From NCBI RefSeq assembly GCF_017353515.1, contig NZ_JAFMPY010000008.1:62001-126000 (forward strand): a stretch of 64,000 bases of DNA. Reading direction: 5' to 3'. Each line of letters starts with the position of its first letter. Positions within the stretch are counted from its first letter, which is position 1. The notes under the pieces are model-generated. The model was not told where the DNA came from, did no database searches, and was given only the letters and a program-made list of their open reading frames with translations. This DNA is from Jiella sonneratiae. Its GTDB lineage: Bacteria > Pseudomonadota > Alphaproteobacteria > Rhizobiales > Rhizobiaceae. The position numbers and the translations under genes were made by a program. Below, piece after piece: positions 1 to 10,870 of this stretch.

Positions 1-2
1 CC

Positions 3-1745
<1,743 letters not shown>

Positions 1746-1835
1746 GCCGCGGCGCCGCCTTTCCCGCCGCCGGTTTCGCCGGCTGGCGATCCGCGCTATG
1801 GCTCCGCGGGTCGGCATGCTACCCGGACCTTCCTC

Positions 1836-2819
1836 GTGATCCTGCGTCTCGTCTTCGCTCTCATCCTGCTCGTCGTGGTCGTCCTCGGCGGGCTGTGGCT
1901 GTTCGGCCCGCGCGAGCCGGTCGACACGACGGTGACCTTCGATCCCGCCTCGATCGGCAGCGACCCGGACGCCTATCTCGCGCGCGAAGAGGCCGACGTG
2001 CCGAACCTCAGGCCGCAATCGGCGAAGGAGATCGTCTGGGCCTATCCGGCCTCCCGGGCGAAGACGCCCCTCGCGATCGTCTACGTCCACGGCTTTTCCG
2101 CCGACAAGGCCGAGATGCGCCCGCTCGCCGACCGCGTTGCGACGGCGCTCCATGCCAACCTCTTCTACACCCGCCTCGCCGGCCATGGCCGCGACGGCGC
2201 GGCGATGGAGCAGGTCACGGTCAACGACTGGATCAACGACCTCGCCGAGGCGACCGCGATCGGCCGGCAGATCGGCAGCCGCGTCGTCGTCGTCGCAGCC
2301 TCGACCGGCTGCACGCTGGCGAGCCTCGGCACGACGCTCCCGGCGGTGATGAAGAACGTCGCCGGTCTCGTCTGCCTCTCGCCGAACTTCGCGATCAACG
2401 ACCGCTGGGCTTTCCTGCTCGACCTGCCCTTCCCCCGCGACCTGCTGCCGATGCTCGGCGGAAAGACCTACGGTTTCACCCCCGCCAACGACGAGCAGGC
2501 GCGGCACTGGACGACCCGCTATCCGATCGGCGCCCTGGCGCCGATGGCGGCGCTGCTGCGCGCCGTGCGGCACCTCGATCTTTCGAACGTCGATCCGCTG
2601 CCGCTGCTGGTCTTCTATTCGCAGCAGGACAAGGTGGTCGACCCGGACGCGACGGAGGCCTTCGCCGCGGCCTGGCCGGGGCCGCACCGCGTCGTCGACG
2701 TGCCGGTCTCCGGCGACGCCGCCAATCACGTGATCGCCGGCGACATCCTCTCGCCGGCGACGACGGAGGAGATCGCAGGCCGCATCATCGAGTGGATCAA
2801 GTCGCTGCCGCCGGCCTAA
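1836..2819 (+). CDS. Membrane-anchored alpha/beta hydrolase
   Basis: Probable serine hydrolase of 327 residues, of the lysophospholipase or S33 aminopeptidase type; the substrate is unknown. The GTG start at 1836 is followed by a strongly hydrophobic segment (residues 3-22) that looks like an uncleaved signal anchor, so the catalytic domain probably faces the periplasm. The oxyanion region is VHGFS (84-88). The nucleophile elbow reads AASTG with Ser156, where Ala replaces the usual first Gly. A likely catalytic Asp lies in QQDKVVDP (about 268) and a His in NHVIAGD near the C-terminus. It stands alone between cpdB and a convergent pair, and may be cotranscribed with cpdB. Confidence 0.75.
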   Translation: MILRLVFALILLVVVVLGGLWLFGPREPVDTTVTFDPASIGSDPDAYLAREEADVPNLRPQSAKEIVWAYPASRAKTPLAIVYVHGFSADKAEMRPLADRVATALHANLFYTRLAGHGRDGAAMEQVTVNDWINDLAEATAIGRQIGSRVVVVAASTGCTLASLGTTLPAVMKNVAGLVCLSPNFAINDRWAFLLDLPFPRDLLPMLGGKTYGFTPANDEQARHWTTRYPIGALAPMAALLRAVRHLDLSNVDPLPLLVFYSQQDKVVDPDATEAFAAAWPGPHRVVDVPVSGDAANHVIAGDILSPATTEEIAGRIIEWIKSLPPA

Positions 2820-2876
2820 GCCCGGCCCGCGGCGGCGGCCGGCGCGCATGACGAACCAGCGCCCCGCACCAAGGCT

Positions 2877-4013
2877 TCACCGTGCCTCGACGAGAAGCCC
2901 CTGCGGCCCGGCCGGCCGGACGACGGCGTCGATCGCCAGCTCGGCGACGATTTTTTCCAGAGCCGGCTGCAGCGAATCCTGCGGCAGCGTCGTCGTCAGG
3001 TCGTAGCTTGCCTCGGCAAGGCTCGAGCGTCCCGGCTCGAGGGATCGGGCGCAGGCCATCGCCGCCAGCCGGTCCTCGAGCTCGCTGCGCTTGCCGACCG
3101 GCAGCAGGCGCAGCGTCAGCGTGACGGTCCGCCCGTCGTCGCCGCAGGCCGTTTCGACCGGTGGACCCGGCGAGACCGCCGCGCCGGCATCCGCGGATGC
3201 GCCACCGCCGCCCGCGCCCTCGCCTTTGTCGCTCTCGCCTTTGTCGCTCTCGCCGTCGTCGCCCTTGCCGTCGTCGCTCGGCTTCGGTTCGTCGGCGTCG
3301 GGCGCCTCCTCGCCGCCGCCTGGCGCCCCGTCGTCTGCCTCGCGCCGCGGCAGCAGCGCCGACAGCTGGAAGGCGAGCTTCAGCCCGATGTCCCGGCCGA
3401 AGGCCGTGGCCTCGTCGGCGAGGAAATCGCGGATGCAATTCCCACTCGGCGGAGAGCCGCAATCGGGAAGCCGCGCCGTGCGGTGCTCGGGCGCCATGCC
3501 GAGCGGCCGGCCGCTGGCGACGTCGCGCAGCGACAGATCGGCGGCGAGGCGAAGATCGACGTCAGACGGCTTGCCGGCCGGATCGGGGGCGACGAAGGTG
3601 CGCAGCGACAGGCGCAGGAGGACGTCCACGGCATGGGGATCCTTGGCGTCGCGCTTCTGCAGAAGGTCGAGGATCGCGCGGTCCGATGCCGCGGGATCGG
3701 GCGCTGGATCGGCGCCGAGCACCGCCGGATCGACCAGACGGACGGATGCGCCGTTGAAGCGCATCAGGCGCTCGCGCCCCGCCCCGGTGGTCAGACCGGC
3801 CGCAATGCCGGAAAGGAGCGCCCTCGTCGCCGCCGAATCGGCTGGCATCGCATCGGGATGCGGACGCGCGGCAAGGACGAGGAGCCCGACCTCCTCGGCA
3901 GCCACGGAAAGAGAGGGCGCGGCAAGGAGAACCAGCAGCGCCAACGCCAACGCCATGCCAAGCCGGGCGGCGGCGCGGCTCAGCCCGACGAAGACGGACC
4001 GAGGCAGGCTCAT
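2877..4013 (-). CDS. Uncharacterised secreted protein, partner of the Sel1-repeat protein
   Basis: 378-residue protein that I do not recognise. An N-terminal signal peptide is visible (hydrophobic stretch about 18-38, ending ...APSLSVAAEE). The first half is predicted globular, with the two cysteines of the DCGSPPSGNC segment. Around residues 235-285 lies a low-complexity acidic and glycine linker with ESDKG units repeated in tandem. A C-terminal globular part of about 100 residues follows, with two more cysteines. Its ATG overlaps the TGA of the upstream Sel1 gene (ATGA at 4010-4013), so the two are almost certainly translationally coupled. Both products are exported, which suggests a shared periplasmic or surface role. 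Confidence 0.6.
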   Translation of the reverse strand: MSLPRSVFVGLSRAAARLGMALALALLVLLAAPSLSVAAEEVGLLVLAARPHPDAMPADSAATRALLSGIAAGLTTGAGRERLMRFNGASVRLVDPAVLGADPAPDPAASDRAILDLLQKRDAKDPHAVDVLLRLSLRTFVAPDPAGKPSDVDLRLAADLSLRDVASGRPLGMAPEHRTARLPDCGSPPSGNCIRDFLADEATAFGRDIGLKLAFQLSALLPRREADDGAPGGGEEAPDADEPKPSDDGKGDDGESDKGESDKGEGAGGGGASADAGAAVSPGPPVETACGDDGRTVTLTLRLLPVGKRSELEDRLAAMACARSLEPGRSSLAEASYDLTTTLPQDSLQPALEKIVAELAIDAVVRPAGPQGLLVEAR

Positions 4014-5320
4014 CGTCCCGTTTCCGCCTTGCCGGCCGCATCCTCGCCGTTCGCCGCGGGCGGATCGCGGTCCTGCGGGTCGGTCATCGCCTTCAGCGCC
4101 GCGGCGGCATCGGCCTGGCCCTGGGCGGCGGCCTTGCGATACCATTCGGCCGCCTTGTCGCGGTCGGCCGGCCTGCCCCCGATCCCTTCGGCGAGGAACA
4201 GGCCGAGCATGTATTGCGCATTCGGCTGGCCCTGCTCGGCCGCCCGGTCGAGCCACTCCCGGCTTTCGTCGAAGGCCTGCCTCTGGGCGAGCGCCAAAGC
4301 GAGGAAGAACTGCCCGTCGGCATGTCCCTTGCTCGCCGCCACGCGGTACCAGCGCTCCGCCTCGGCGGCGTCGGTGGTGACGCCGTTGCCCGTGCGGTAG
4401 ACCTCGCCGAGATCGAAGGCCGCCGCCCCGTAGCCGCCCTCGGCCGCCTTCTTCAGGCTGGCGAGGCCGCGCGGCGGGTCGGCGGCCATGCCGAGGCCGT
4501 TTGCATAGATCCGCGACAGCCGATAGTCGGCCCGCGCCATGTTCCGGGCGGCGGCCTTCTCGTACCAGCCGGTCGCGGTCGGCCAGTCCTGCGCGACGCC
4601 CTCCCCGTACGCGTAGGCTTCGGCGAGATTGTACTCGCCCTGGGCGTCGCCGGCCTCCGCCGCCCTGCGGAACCACGTCACCGCCGTTGCGAGATCCTTC
4701 GGCACGCCGATGCCCGCGGCGTAGAGGCTGCCGAGATTGTTCTGCGCGTCGGCAATGCCGCTTTCGGCCGCCTTGCGGATCCAGCCGACGCCCACCGCGA
4801 CGTCGCGGTCGACGCCGCGGCCGTTGACGAAGGCGATGCCGAGGGCGTTCTGCGCCCGCCCGTCGCCGGCCTCGGCGGCGCGCCGGAACATCTCGGCGGC
4901 AAGTTCGTCGAAGACGAGGGCGTCGGAAAGAAGCGCGCCGTAGCGATAGACGAGGTCGACGTCGTCCCCGCCGGTGCGCACGGCGTCCTGGCACGCCATG
5001 ACCGCGTCGGGCATGCGCCGGCGGTCGGCGCGGGCGGTTTCGGCGAGATCGAGGCAGCTTCGCCTGAGCGCGGCCGCATTGCCTGCGGACGCCGCCCCGC
5101 TCTCCTCGACGGCCGGAGGCGGGCGCGGAATGGCGCCTCCGCCGGCCCCGTCCGCAGCATCGGCGGCGGATGCCGGCAGCGCCGCGAGGACCGCGAAGAG
5201 ACAGAGCATCGCGGCGATGCGGGACGGCCGCCCGCCGGCGGGTATCGGGAACCCGCGCCCGCGGGCCGCGCGGCCCTGCGACGGCATGGTTGGGCGGCAC
5301 GGACGGGCGGATAGCGGCAT
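4010..5320 (-). CDS. Sel1-like (TPR-type) repeat protein, exported
   Basis: Protein of up to 436 residues with about seven consecutive Sel1-like repeats from residue 145 onward. Each is about 36 residues with the pattern AQ..LG..Y..G.GV..D...A..W...AA. Such repeats form an alpha-solenoid used for protein-protein contacts, often at the envelope. A signal-like hydrophobic segment (MLCLFAVLAALPASAADA) begins at residue 38. The true start could therefore be the ATG at 5320, 5287 or 5209; no strong ribosome site decides it. A basic stretch precedes the hydrophobic core. The stop overlaps the start of the next secreted protein, so the two act as an operon. No enzymatic motif was seen. Confidence 0.75.
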   Translation of the reverse strand: MPLSARPCRPTMPSQGRAARGRGFPIPAGGRPSRIAAMLCLFAVLAALPASAADAADGAGGGAIPRPPPAVEESGAASAGNAAALRRSCLDLAETARADRRRMPDAVMACQDAVRTGGDDVDLVYRYGALLSDALVFDELAAEMFRRAAEAGDGRAQNALGIAFVNGRGVDRDVAVGVGWIRKAAESGIADAQNNLGSLYAAGIGVPKDLATAVTWFRRAAEAGDAQGEYNLAEAYAYGEGVAQDWPTATGWYEKAAARNMARADYRLSRIYANGLGMAADPPRGLASLKKAAEGGYGAAAFDLGEVYRTGNGVTTDAAEAERWYRVAASKGHADGQFFLALALAQRQAFDESREWLDRAAEQGQPNAQYMLGLFLAEGIGGRPADRDKAAEWYRKAAAQGQADAAAALKAMTDPQDRDPPAANGEDAAGKAETGR

Positions 5321-5452
5321 CGCGACATTCCCTTGCGGAACTTCATGCCATCATTGCAAGAAATGCCGCCCTGTCCACCTCTCGGGCCGTTGTCGCGATC
5401 ACAAGATCGACAGCCGGCCCGGCCGGGCGGCTGCAGCAAGGGCGTCGCCCCG

Positions 5453-6505
5453 TCAGCCCTCCTCGGCCGCGACGGCGAGCTGGTAGGTCTCCGGGACGAA
5501 GCGGAAGCCGCCCTTTTCCAGCCGTTCGGCATAGCCGAGCGCCGGAAACGGCATGTGGTAGCCGATGAAAGGTATGCGTTCGTCGGCGATCCTGCCGAAG
5601 ACGCGCTTGCGCGTTTCGATCGCCTGCGCGGCATCCATGTCGAAGGCGACCTTCCAGTCGGGCTTCTGCAGCGAGGCGACGAAGTGGTTCGCCGTGTCGG
5701 CGGTCAGCATCAGGCGCCGGCCGGCCGATTCGAGCTCGAAGACCATGTGGCCGGGGGTATGGCCCGGCGCGTCGAGCGCGGTGATGCCCGAAACCACCGC
5801 CGCGCCGTCGTCGAGGAAGGTCATCTTGTCCGCGAGGGGAACGAGATGGGTCTCGACCATCCGTGCCGCTTCCGCCCGCTTGCCGTTCCTCGCCTCGTCC
5901 GAGGTCCACCAGGCGAATTCGCGCCGCCCGGTGACGTAGCGGGCGTTCGGAAAGGTCGGCTGGCCGCCGGTCGTCAGGCCGAGGATGTGATCGGGATGCA
6001 GATGCGTCAGGACGACGATCGTCACCGCCTCCGGCGCATAGCCTGCCGCTTCCATGCGTTCGACGAGCCTGCCGTAGCCGTTCTCGCGGCCGCTCTCGCC
6101 GAAGCCGGTGTCGAACAAGAGGAGATTGTCGTCGAGTTCGACGAGCACCGGGTTGAAGTGGTTGACGTAGCGGGTCTCGGGCAGGAGGTTGCGGCGCATC
6201 AGCGCGGCCATCTCCTCCTGGCTGCGGTCGGCGCCGAAGGTCGGATGCGGCCCGTCGGCGTGACGTGCGCCGTCGAGGATCGTGGTGATGCGCGCCTCGC
6301 CGAGGGCAAAGCGCTGCCAGCCTGGTGTCATGACATTCGCCTTCTGAATGGAGGTTTCGACGCCCGGATCGGTCGCGGGCTCGCCGGAGCGGGCATTTGC
6401 GGGACGTCCCCCCGCCAGCGCGGCGACGGCGCCGCCCGCTCCTGCCAGGAGTTTTAGGGCGGCACGGCGGGTCGAGCGAGGCAGAGAGAGGCTGATCGGG
6501 GTCAT
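5453..6505 (-). CDS. Exported MBL-fold metallo-hydrolase
   Basis: 350-residue metallo-beta-lactamase-fold hydrolase. The ATG at 6505 is chosen because AGGAG sits about 10 bases upstream and because the first residues (LPRSTRRAALKLLAGAGG) form a twin-arginine-like signal; a longer reading frame to 6679 lacks both. The metal-binding signature HLHPDHILG is present, followed by further ligands in APGHTPGHM and the Asp in TADTANH. This arrangement is typical of the lactonase, glyoxalase II and AHL-lactonase branch, but the substrate cannot be read from the sequence. It is divergent from the MFS exporter across a 374-base gap. Confidence 0.8.
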   Translation of the reverse strand: MTPISLSLPRSTRRAALKLLAGAGGAVAALAGGRPANARSGEPATDPGVETSIQKANVMTPGWQRFALGEARITTILDGARHADGPHPTFGADRSQEEMAALMRRNLLPETRYVNHFNPVLVELDDNLLLFDTGFGESGRENGYGRLVERMEAAGYAPEAVTIVVLTHLHPDHILGLTTGGQPTFPNARYVTGRREFAWWTSDEARNGKRAEAARMVETHLVPLADKMTFLDDGAAVVSGITALDAPGHTPGHMVFELESAGRRLMLTADTANHFVASLQKPDWKVAFDMDAAQAIETRKRVFGRIADERIPFIGYHMPFPALGYAERLEKGGFRFVPETYQLAVAAEEG

Positions 6506-6879
6506 CGCGGGAACTCCTGGCGGGGTGACGGTGCGTTCGATCCGTCCGGAACCCGGCCGGCCGGCAATCTTGCCGCGCCCCGGGTGACGGACATCAAATC
6601 CTTCGCCCGCCCCTGGCGTTCCGACGGGCGGGCGCCGGGTCTCGTCGGCCGCCGGCTCCTGGCGGTCGGCGCCTGCCACAGACGCGCGAAGTCGGGCGAA
6701 GACGCCGCTTCACACCCTTCGCGATAAGCGATAGACCGGGGTCTCTCCGCCTGCCGGAATCGCGATGTCTCCCGCGCCCGCCCGCCGGCTCCGTCGCCGA
6801 CCGACCGTCGGCGCGCCGGCCGCCCGACACGCCCGATCGCCGCGACGCCGGCCACAGACTGGCAAAGGCCATCTCCCGC
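6506..6879. other. Divergent intergenic region, no gene seen
   Basis: This 374-base gap lies between the MBL hydrolase (minus) and the MFS exporter (plus) and must hold both promoters. Open frames crossing it are arginine-rich, without homology-like patterns, and look like opposite-strand noise. I see no convincing operator or terminator. Confidence 0.4.
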
Positions 6880-8268
6880 ATGAAACGCATCGTCCCGTTC
6901 GTGCTCGCCGTCGCGCTGTTCATGGAGAACATGGACTCCACCGTCATCGCCACCTCGCTGCCGGTGATCGCGCAGGATCTCGGAACGAGCCCGATCGCCC
7001 TCAAGCTGGCGCTCACCAGCTACTACGTGTCGCTCGCCGTGTTCATCCCGATCTCCGGCCGCATGGCCGACCGGGTCGGGGCCAGGCTGGTGTTCCGCCT
7101 GGCGATCGCCGTCTTCTGCCTCGGCTCGCTCGCCTGCGCCACCGTGACGTCGCTCGGCGGCTTCGTCGCCGCCCGCTTCCTGCAGGGCATGGGCGGGGCG
7201 ATGATGACGCCGGTCGGCCGGCTCCTGCTGGTGCGCGCCGTGCCGAAGTCCGACCTCGTCAACGCCATGGCGTGGTTCTCGCTTCCCGCCCTCGTCGGGC
7301 CGCTGCTCGGACCGCCGGTCGGCGGCGCCATCTCGACCTATGCCGACTGGCGCTGGATCTTCCTCATCAACCTGCCGATCGGCATCGTCGGCATCTATCT
7401 CGCCGGCCGCTTCCTGCCGAAGCTGCCGACCCTGCCGAGCATCCGCTTCGATCTTCCCGGCTTCTTCCTCTCGGCTCTCGCCTGCGCCGGGCTGGTCTTC
7501 GGCTTTTCCGTGGTGTCGCTGCCCGCCCTGCCGCCGCAGTTCGGCGTCGCGATGATCATCGCCGGCCTCGCCGCCGCGGTCGCCTTCGTCTTCCACGCGC
7601 GGCGGACGCCCGAGCCGCTGCTGCGGCTGAGGCTGCTGAAGGTACGGACGCTGCGGGCGGCGATCGTCGGCGGATCGCTGTTCCGGATCGGCGCCGGCGC
7701 CGTGCCCTTCCTGCTCCCTTTGATGCTGCAGCTCGGCTTCGGCTACACGCCTCTTCAGTCGGGCCTCACCACCTGCATGTCGATCGGCGGGGCAATGATG
7801 ATGAAGTTCCTGGCAAAGCCGATCCTCTCGCGCTTCGGCTTCCGTGCGACGCTCTGCGCGACGGCGGTGATCGGCGGCAGCATGACGGCGCTGATCGGCG
7901 TGTTCCGGCCGGACACGGCGGTGGCAATGGTGGTGCTCGCGCTGCTCGTCGGCGGCTTCTTCCGCTCGCTGTTCTTCACCTCGATCAACACGCTCGCCTT
8001 CGCCGATCTCGGCAGCCGCGAGGCCGGCGACGCGACGGCGATGATCGCCGCGATCCAGCAGGTCTCGATCGCGACCGGCGTCGCGCTCGCGGGTGCGCTG
8101 CTCGAAGCCGGCATGACCCTGTCCGGCCGCAGCGTCGTCGCGCTTTCCGACTTCGCGCTCGCCTTCGCCGTCGTCGGCGTGGTGACGGGCGCCGCGGTGC
8201 TGGCCTTTCTGCGCCTGCCTGCCGATGCGGGCGACGAGGTCGCCGGGCGCCGGGTACCGGCCGAGTGA
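6880..8268 (+). CDS. MFS drug/solute exporter, DHA2 (EmrB/QacA-like)
   Basis: 462-residue inner-membrane proton antiporter of the major facilitator superfamily. The N-terminus (MKRIVPFVLAVALFMENMDSTVIATSLPVIAQDLG begins the protein; only its pattern matters here) carries the D-S-T-V-I motif typical of DHA2 exporters. The loop 2-3 motif A is GRMADRVGAR, and the antiporter motif C is in PLLGPPVGG. The rest is a succession of hydrophobic helices to a charged C-terminus. Efflux of toxic organics is the usual role; the substrate is unknown. No adjacent regulator or membrane-fusion partner exists, so it probably works without an outer-membrane channel of its own. Confidence 0.8.
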   Translation: MKRIVPFVLAVALFMENMDSTVIATSLPVIAQDLGTSPIALKLALTSYYVSLAVFIPISGRMADRVGARLVFRLAIAVFCLGSLACATVTSLGGFVAARFLQGMGGAMMTPVGRLLLVRAVPKSDLVNAMAWFSLPALVGPLLGPPVGGAISTYADWRWIFLINLPIGIVGIYLAGRFLPKLPTLPSIRFDLPGFFLSALACAGLVFGFSVVSLPALPPQFGVAMIIAGLAAAVAFVFHARRTPEPLLRLRLLKVRTLRAAIVGGSLFRIGAGAVPFLLPLMLQLGFGYTPLQSGLTTCMSIGGAMMMKFLAKPILSRFGFRATLCATAVIGGSMTALIGVFRPDTAVAMVVLALLVGGFFRSLFFTSINTLAFADLGSREAGDATAMIAAIQQVSIATGVALAGALLEAGMTLSGRSVVALSDFALAFAVVGVVTGAAVLAFLRLPADAGDEVAGRRVPAE

Positions 8269-8365
8269 CGCCTGCCGGCGGACGCCCCGCCAAGATCGGC
8301 CGGGCGACGCCGGGTCCGGGTCTCACCGGCCGCGGGCGCGGCGGCCGGCAGCGAGCTTCCGGGGT

Positions 8366-9130
8366 TCACCCGAGCGGGCCGGCCTCGCCATCCTCGCCCC
8401 CGTCGTCGCCCTCGTCCGGGTCGTCCGTGCCGCCAAGCTGCCCCGCGCCGTCGCGGCCCTTGAAGCCCTTGGCGAGGATGTAGAGCTCGACCGAGCCGTC
8501 GCGCGAGGCCGGCGGCTTGACGTGATGGACCGTCGCGAAGCTCTGCTTCAGGAGCGTCAGCAGGTCGCCCTCGGTGCCGCCCTGGAAGGTCTTGGCGAGG
8601 AAGTGGCCGCCGGGCCTGAGCGTCCTCACCGCGAAATCCGCCGCCACTTCGCACAGATGCATGGTCCGCAGGTGATCGGTCCGGCGGTGCCCGGTGGTCG
8701 GTGCCGCCATGTCGGACAGGACGACGTCGGGCGCCCGGCCCAGCGTGTCGAGCAGCCGCTGCGGCGCGTCCGCCTCGAGGAAGTCCATCTCCAGAATGGT
8801 CGCGCCGGCGACCGGCTCGACCGTCAGATAGTCGATCCCGACGACGGAGACGCCGTCGAGCGCCGACTTCACCCGGTCGACCGCCACCTGGCTCCAACCG
8901 CCCGGCGCGGCGCCAAGGTCAACCACCGCCTGGCCGGGCTTCAAGAGCCTGTAGCGGTCGTCGATCTCGATCAGCTTGTAGGCGGCGCGCGAGCGGTAGC
9001 CGTCGGCCTTCGCCCGCCGCACATAGGGATCGTTCAGCTGGCGTTCGAGCCAGCGCCGCGACGAGGCCTTGACGCCGCGCTTCTTCTTGACCCTGACGCT
9101 CATGCCGCGATCGTCGCCCCGGCCCGCCAT
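8366..9130 (-). CDS. rlmE: 23S rRNA (uridine-2'-O-)-methyltransferase RlmE
   Basis: Cytoplasmic methyltransferase of the FtsJ/RrmJ family that modifies U2552 of 23S rRNA late in 50S assembly. The SAM-binding loop reads [13 protein letters not shown]. The catalytic K-D-K-E set is visible as Lys in RSRAAYKL, Asp in VLSDMAAP, Lys in LAKTFQGG and Glu in SVELYILA. It has 254 residues, with an acidic C-terminal tail ([14 protein letters not shown]) beyond the core. The ATG at 9130 overlaps the stop of the upstream ppx/gppA gene (ATGA), which supports this start; an in-frame ATG at 9103 is the alternative. Translational coupling to ppx is likely. Confidence 0.93.
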   Translation of the reverse strand: MAGRGDDRGMSVRVKKKRGVKASSRRWLERQLNDPYVRRAKADGYRSRAAYKLIEIDDRYRLLKPGQAVVDLGAAPGGWSQVAVDRVKSALDGVSVVGIDYLTVEPVAGATILEMDFLEADAPQRLLDTLGRAPDVVLSDMAAPTTGHRRTDHLRTMHLCEVAADFAVRTLRPGGHFLAKTFQGGTEGDLLTLLKQSFATVHHVKPPASRDGSVELYILAKGFKGRDGAGQLGGTDDPDEGDDGGEDGEAGPLG

Positions 9131-10599
9131 CAGCCTGCCCGCCTTCCGTCGCGCCGGCGCCAGACGCCGTCGGCGACCATCATCTCGGTGAGCAGGCCCT
9201 CGCGGAGCCCGCGGTCGGCGACGCGCAGCGCCCGCGCCGGCCAGACCCGGCGGATCGCCTCGAAAATCGCGCAGCCGGCGAGCACCAGGTCCGCCCGGTC
9301 CGAGCCGATGCAGGGATTGGCGACGCGCTCCTCGAAGCTCCAGCCGGCGAGCCTTCGCACCAGCGTATCGGACTCCTCGGCGGTCAGCCACAGCCCGTCG
9401 ACCTGGCGCCGGTCGTAGCGCTCGAGGCCGAGATGGACGCCCGCCAACGTCGTCACCGTGCCGGAGGTGCCGAGGAGGTGGAAGTTCTCTGTGCCGACGA
9501 GGTCCTTCAGCCGGTCGCGTCCCGCAAACCCCTCGATGAGTTCCACCGTCTCCGCGACCATGCGCTCGAAGATCTCCGGCGTCACGTTGCGGCCGCCATG
9601 GCGCTCGGCGAGCGTCACGACGCCGACCGGCAGCGAGGTCCAGGCGACGATGCGGCTGGCGAGCCGGCGCGTATGCGGGCCCCGCAGATCGAGAAGCGCG
9701 ATCTCCGAGGAGCCGCCGCCGATGTCGAAGAGCACGGCGCCGCGCGCCTTGCGGTCGATCAGCGAGCCGCAGCCCGACACCGCGAGGCGCGCCTCGGTCT
9801 CGCGCGGTACGATCTCCAGCGACAGTCCGGTGCGCTCGGCGACCTCCTCGATGAACTCGGCGCCGTTCGCGGCGGCCCGGCAGGCCTCCGTCGCGATCAG
9901 CCGAGCGCGCGTCACCTCGCGCGCCGCGATCTTCTGGGCGCAGACCGACAGCGCCGCCGTCGCCCGGTCCATCGCCCCGCGCGACAGGCTGCCGGTGCGC
10001 CCGAGCCCCTCGCCGAGCCGGACGATGCGGGAAAAGGCGTCGATGACCCGGAACTGCCCGGGCCGGGTCGGAACGGCGATGAGCAGCCGGCAGTTGTTGG
10101 TGCCAAGGTCGAGGGCGGCGTAGATCGGCGGTTTTTCGGGCTCGACGGGGGCGCGGAACGGCGCGGCCGACGGGCGCTTCTCGCCACCGGCGCCGGTCGG
10201 GGCGTTCTTGGCCGGCGTCGGCTTTTCCGGGGCGCCCGGCGAATCGCCGTCGCCGCGCCGGGCGCGGCCGTACTTGCGCGCGCCACGCGGCATCCCCGCC
10301 GCCGGTGCGGCAGGCTTCTGAACGTCCGTTGCAGCGGCGGGGGCCACCTCCGACACCTTGCGGCTCTTGCGCCGGCGTCGCCGCTGGCGCTTGGTCAGCC
10401 GCGTATCGTCGCCGGCGGAGGAGTTCGCATCCAGCCCGTCGTCACGCGCCGCGGCCGCCCTGTTCGCCTTCTGCGGATGGGAGCGATGCTCGGCACGGTC
10501 GGATTCGCCCCGCCGCCGGTCGGTGGCGCCGAAGGCGAAGGTTTCGCGAGCTATGTGCGGCTTGTGCCGGTGTCTCCCCGTATCGTCATGGTCACTCAC
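9130..10599 (-). CDS. ppx: Exopolyphosphatase / pppGpp phosphohydrolase (Ppx/GppA family)
   Basis: ASKHA-fold phosphatase acting on polyphosphate and/or pppGpp. The phosphate-1 loop reads [13 protein letters not shown] and the second loop [14 protein letters not shown], with the conserved Glu in IATEACR. About 140 residues before the catalytic core form an Arg/Ala/Pro-rich, probably disordered basic extension that includes [11 protein letters not shown]. The GTG at 10599 is favoured because GGAGAG lies 7 bases upstream; an ATG at 10629 is also possible. It overlaps rlmE downstream. Whether the enzyme prefers polyphosphate or pppGpp cannot be told from sequence. Confidence 0.88.
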   Translation of the reverse strand: MSDHDDTGRHRHKPHIARETFAFGATDRRRGESDRAEHRSHPQKANRAAAARDDGLDANSSAGDDTRLTKRQRRRRRKSRKVSEVAPAAATDVQKPAAPAAGMPRGARKYGRARRGDGDSPGAPEKPTPAKNAPTGAGGEKRPSAAPFRAPVEPEKPPIYAALDLGTNNCRLLIAVPTRPGQFRVIDAFSRIVRLGEGLGRTGSLSRGAMDRATAALSVCAQKIAAREVTRARLIATEACRAAANGAEFIEEVAERTGLSLEIVPRETEARLAVSGCGSLIDRKARGAVLFDIGGGSSEIALLDLRGPHTRRLASRIVAWTSLPVGVVTLAERHGGRNVTPEIFERMVAETVELIEGFAGRDRLKDLVGTENFHLLGTSGTVTTLAGVHLGLERYDRRQVDGLWLTAEESDTLVRRLAGWSFEERVANPCIGSDRADLVLAGCAIFEAIRRVWPARALRVADRGLREGLLTEMMVADGVWRRRDGRRAG

Positions 10600-10870
10600 A
10601 CGATCTCTCCGGCGCGGAACTGCGTCCATCGCGTCCCCGGCGCCTCTCGTTTCTGCGTCGCGCCGAGTGTACCAGCCGGAGGGGGAAGCACAAGGGCGCC
10701 ACAGGGCAAGCGGACGGAACGTCTGAATATGGGCTGAACGGGGCGGATGGCCCGATCTCGCCCCTTCCGGGGCAGATGGATGGCGTCGCCGCCGGGCCTT
10801 TTCCCTCCGGCAACGGCACCGATCGCGCGCAGTCGGTGCGAATCGGCCGGCTTCACCCTAGACTGTCCGC

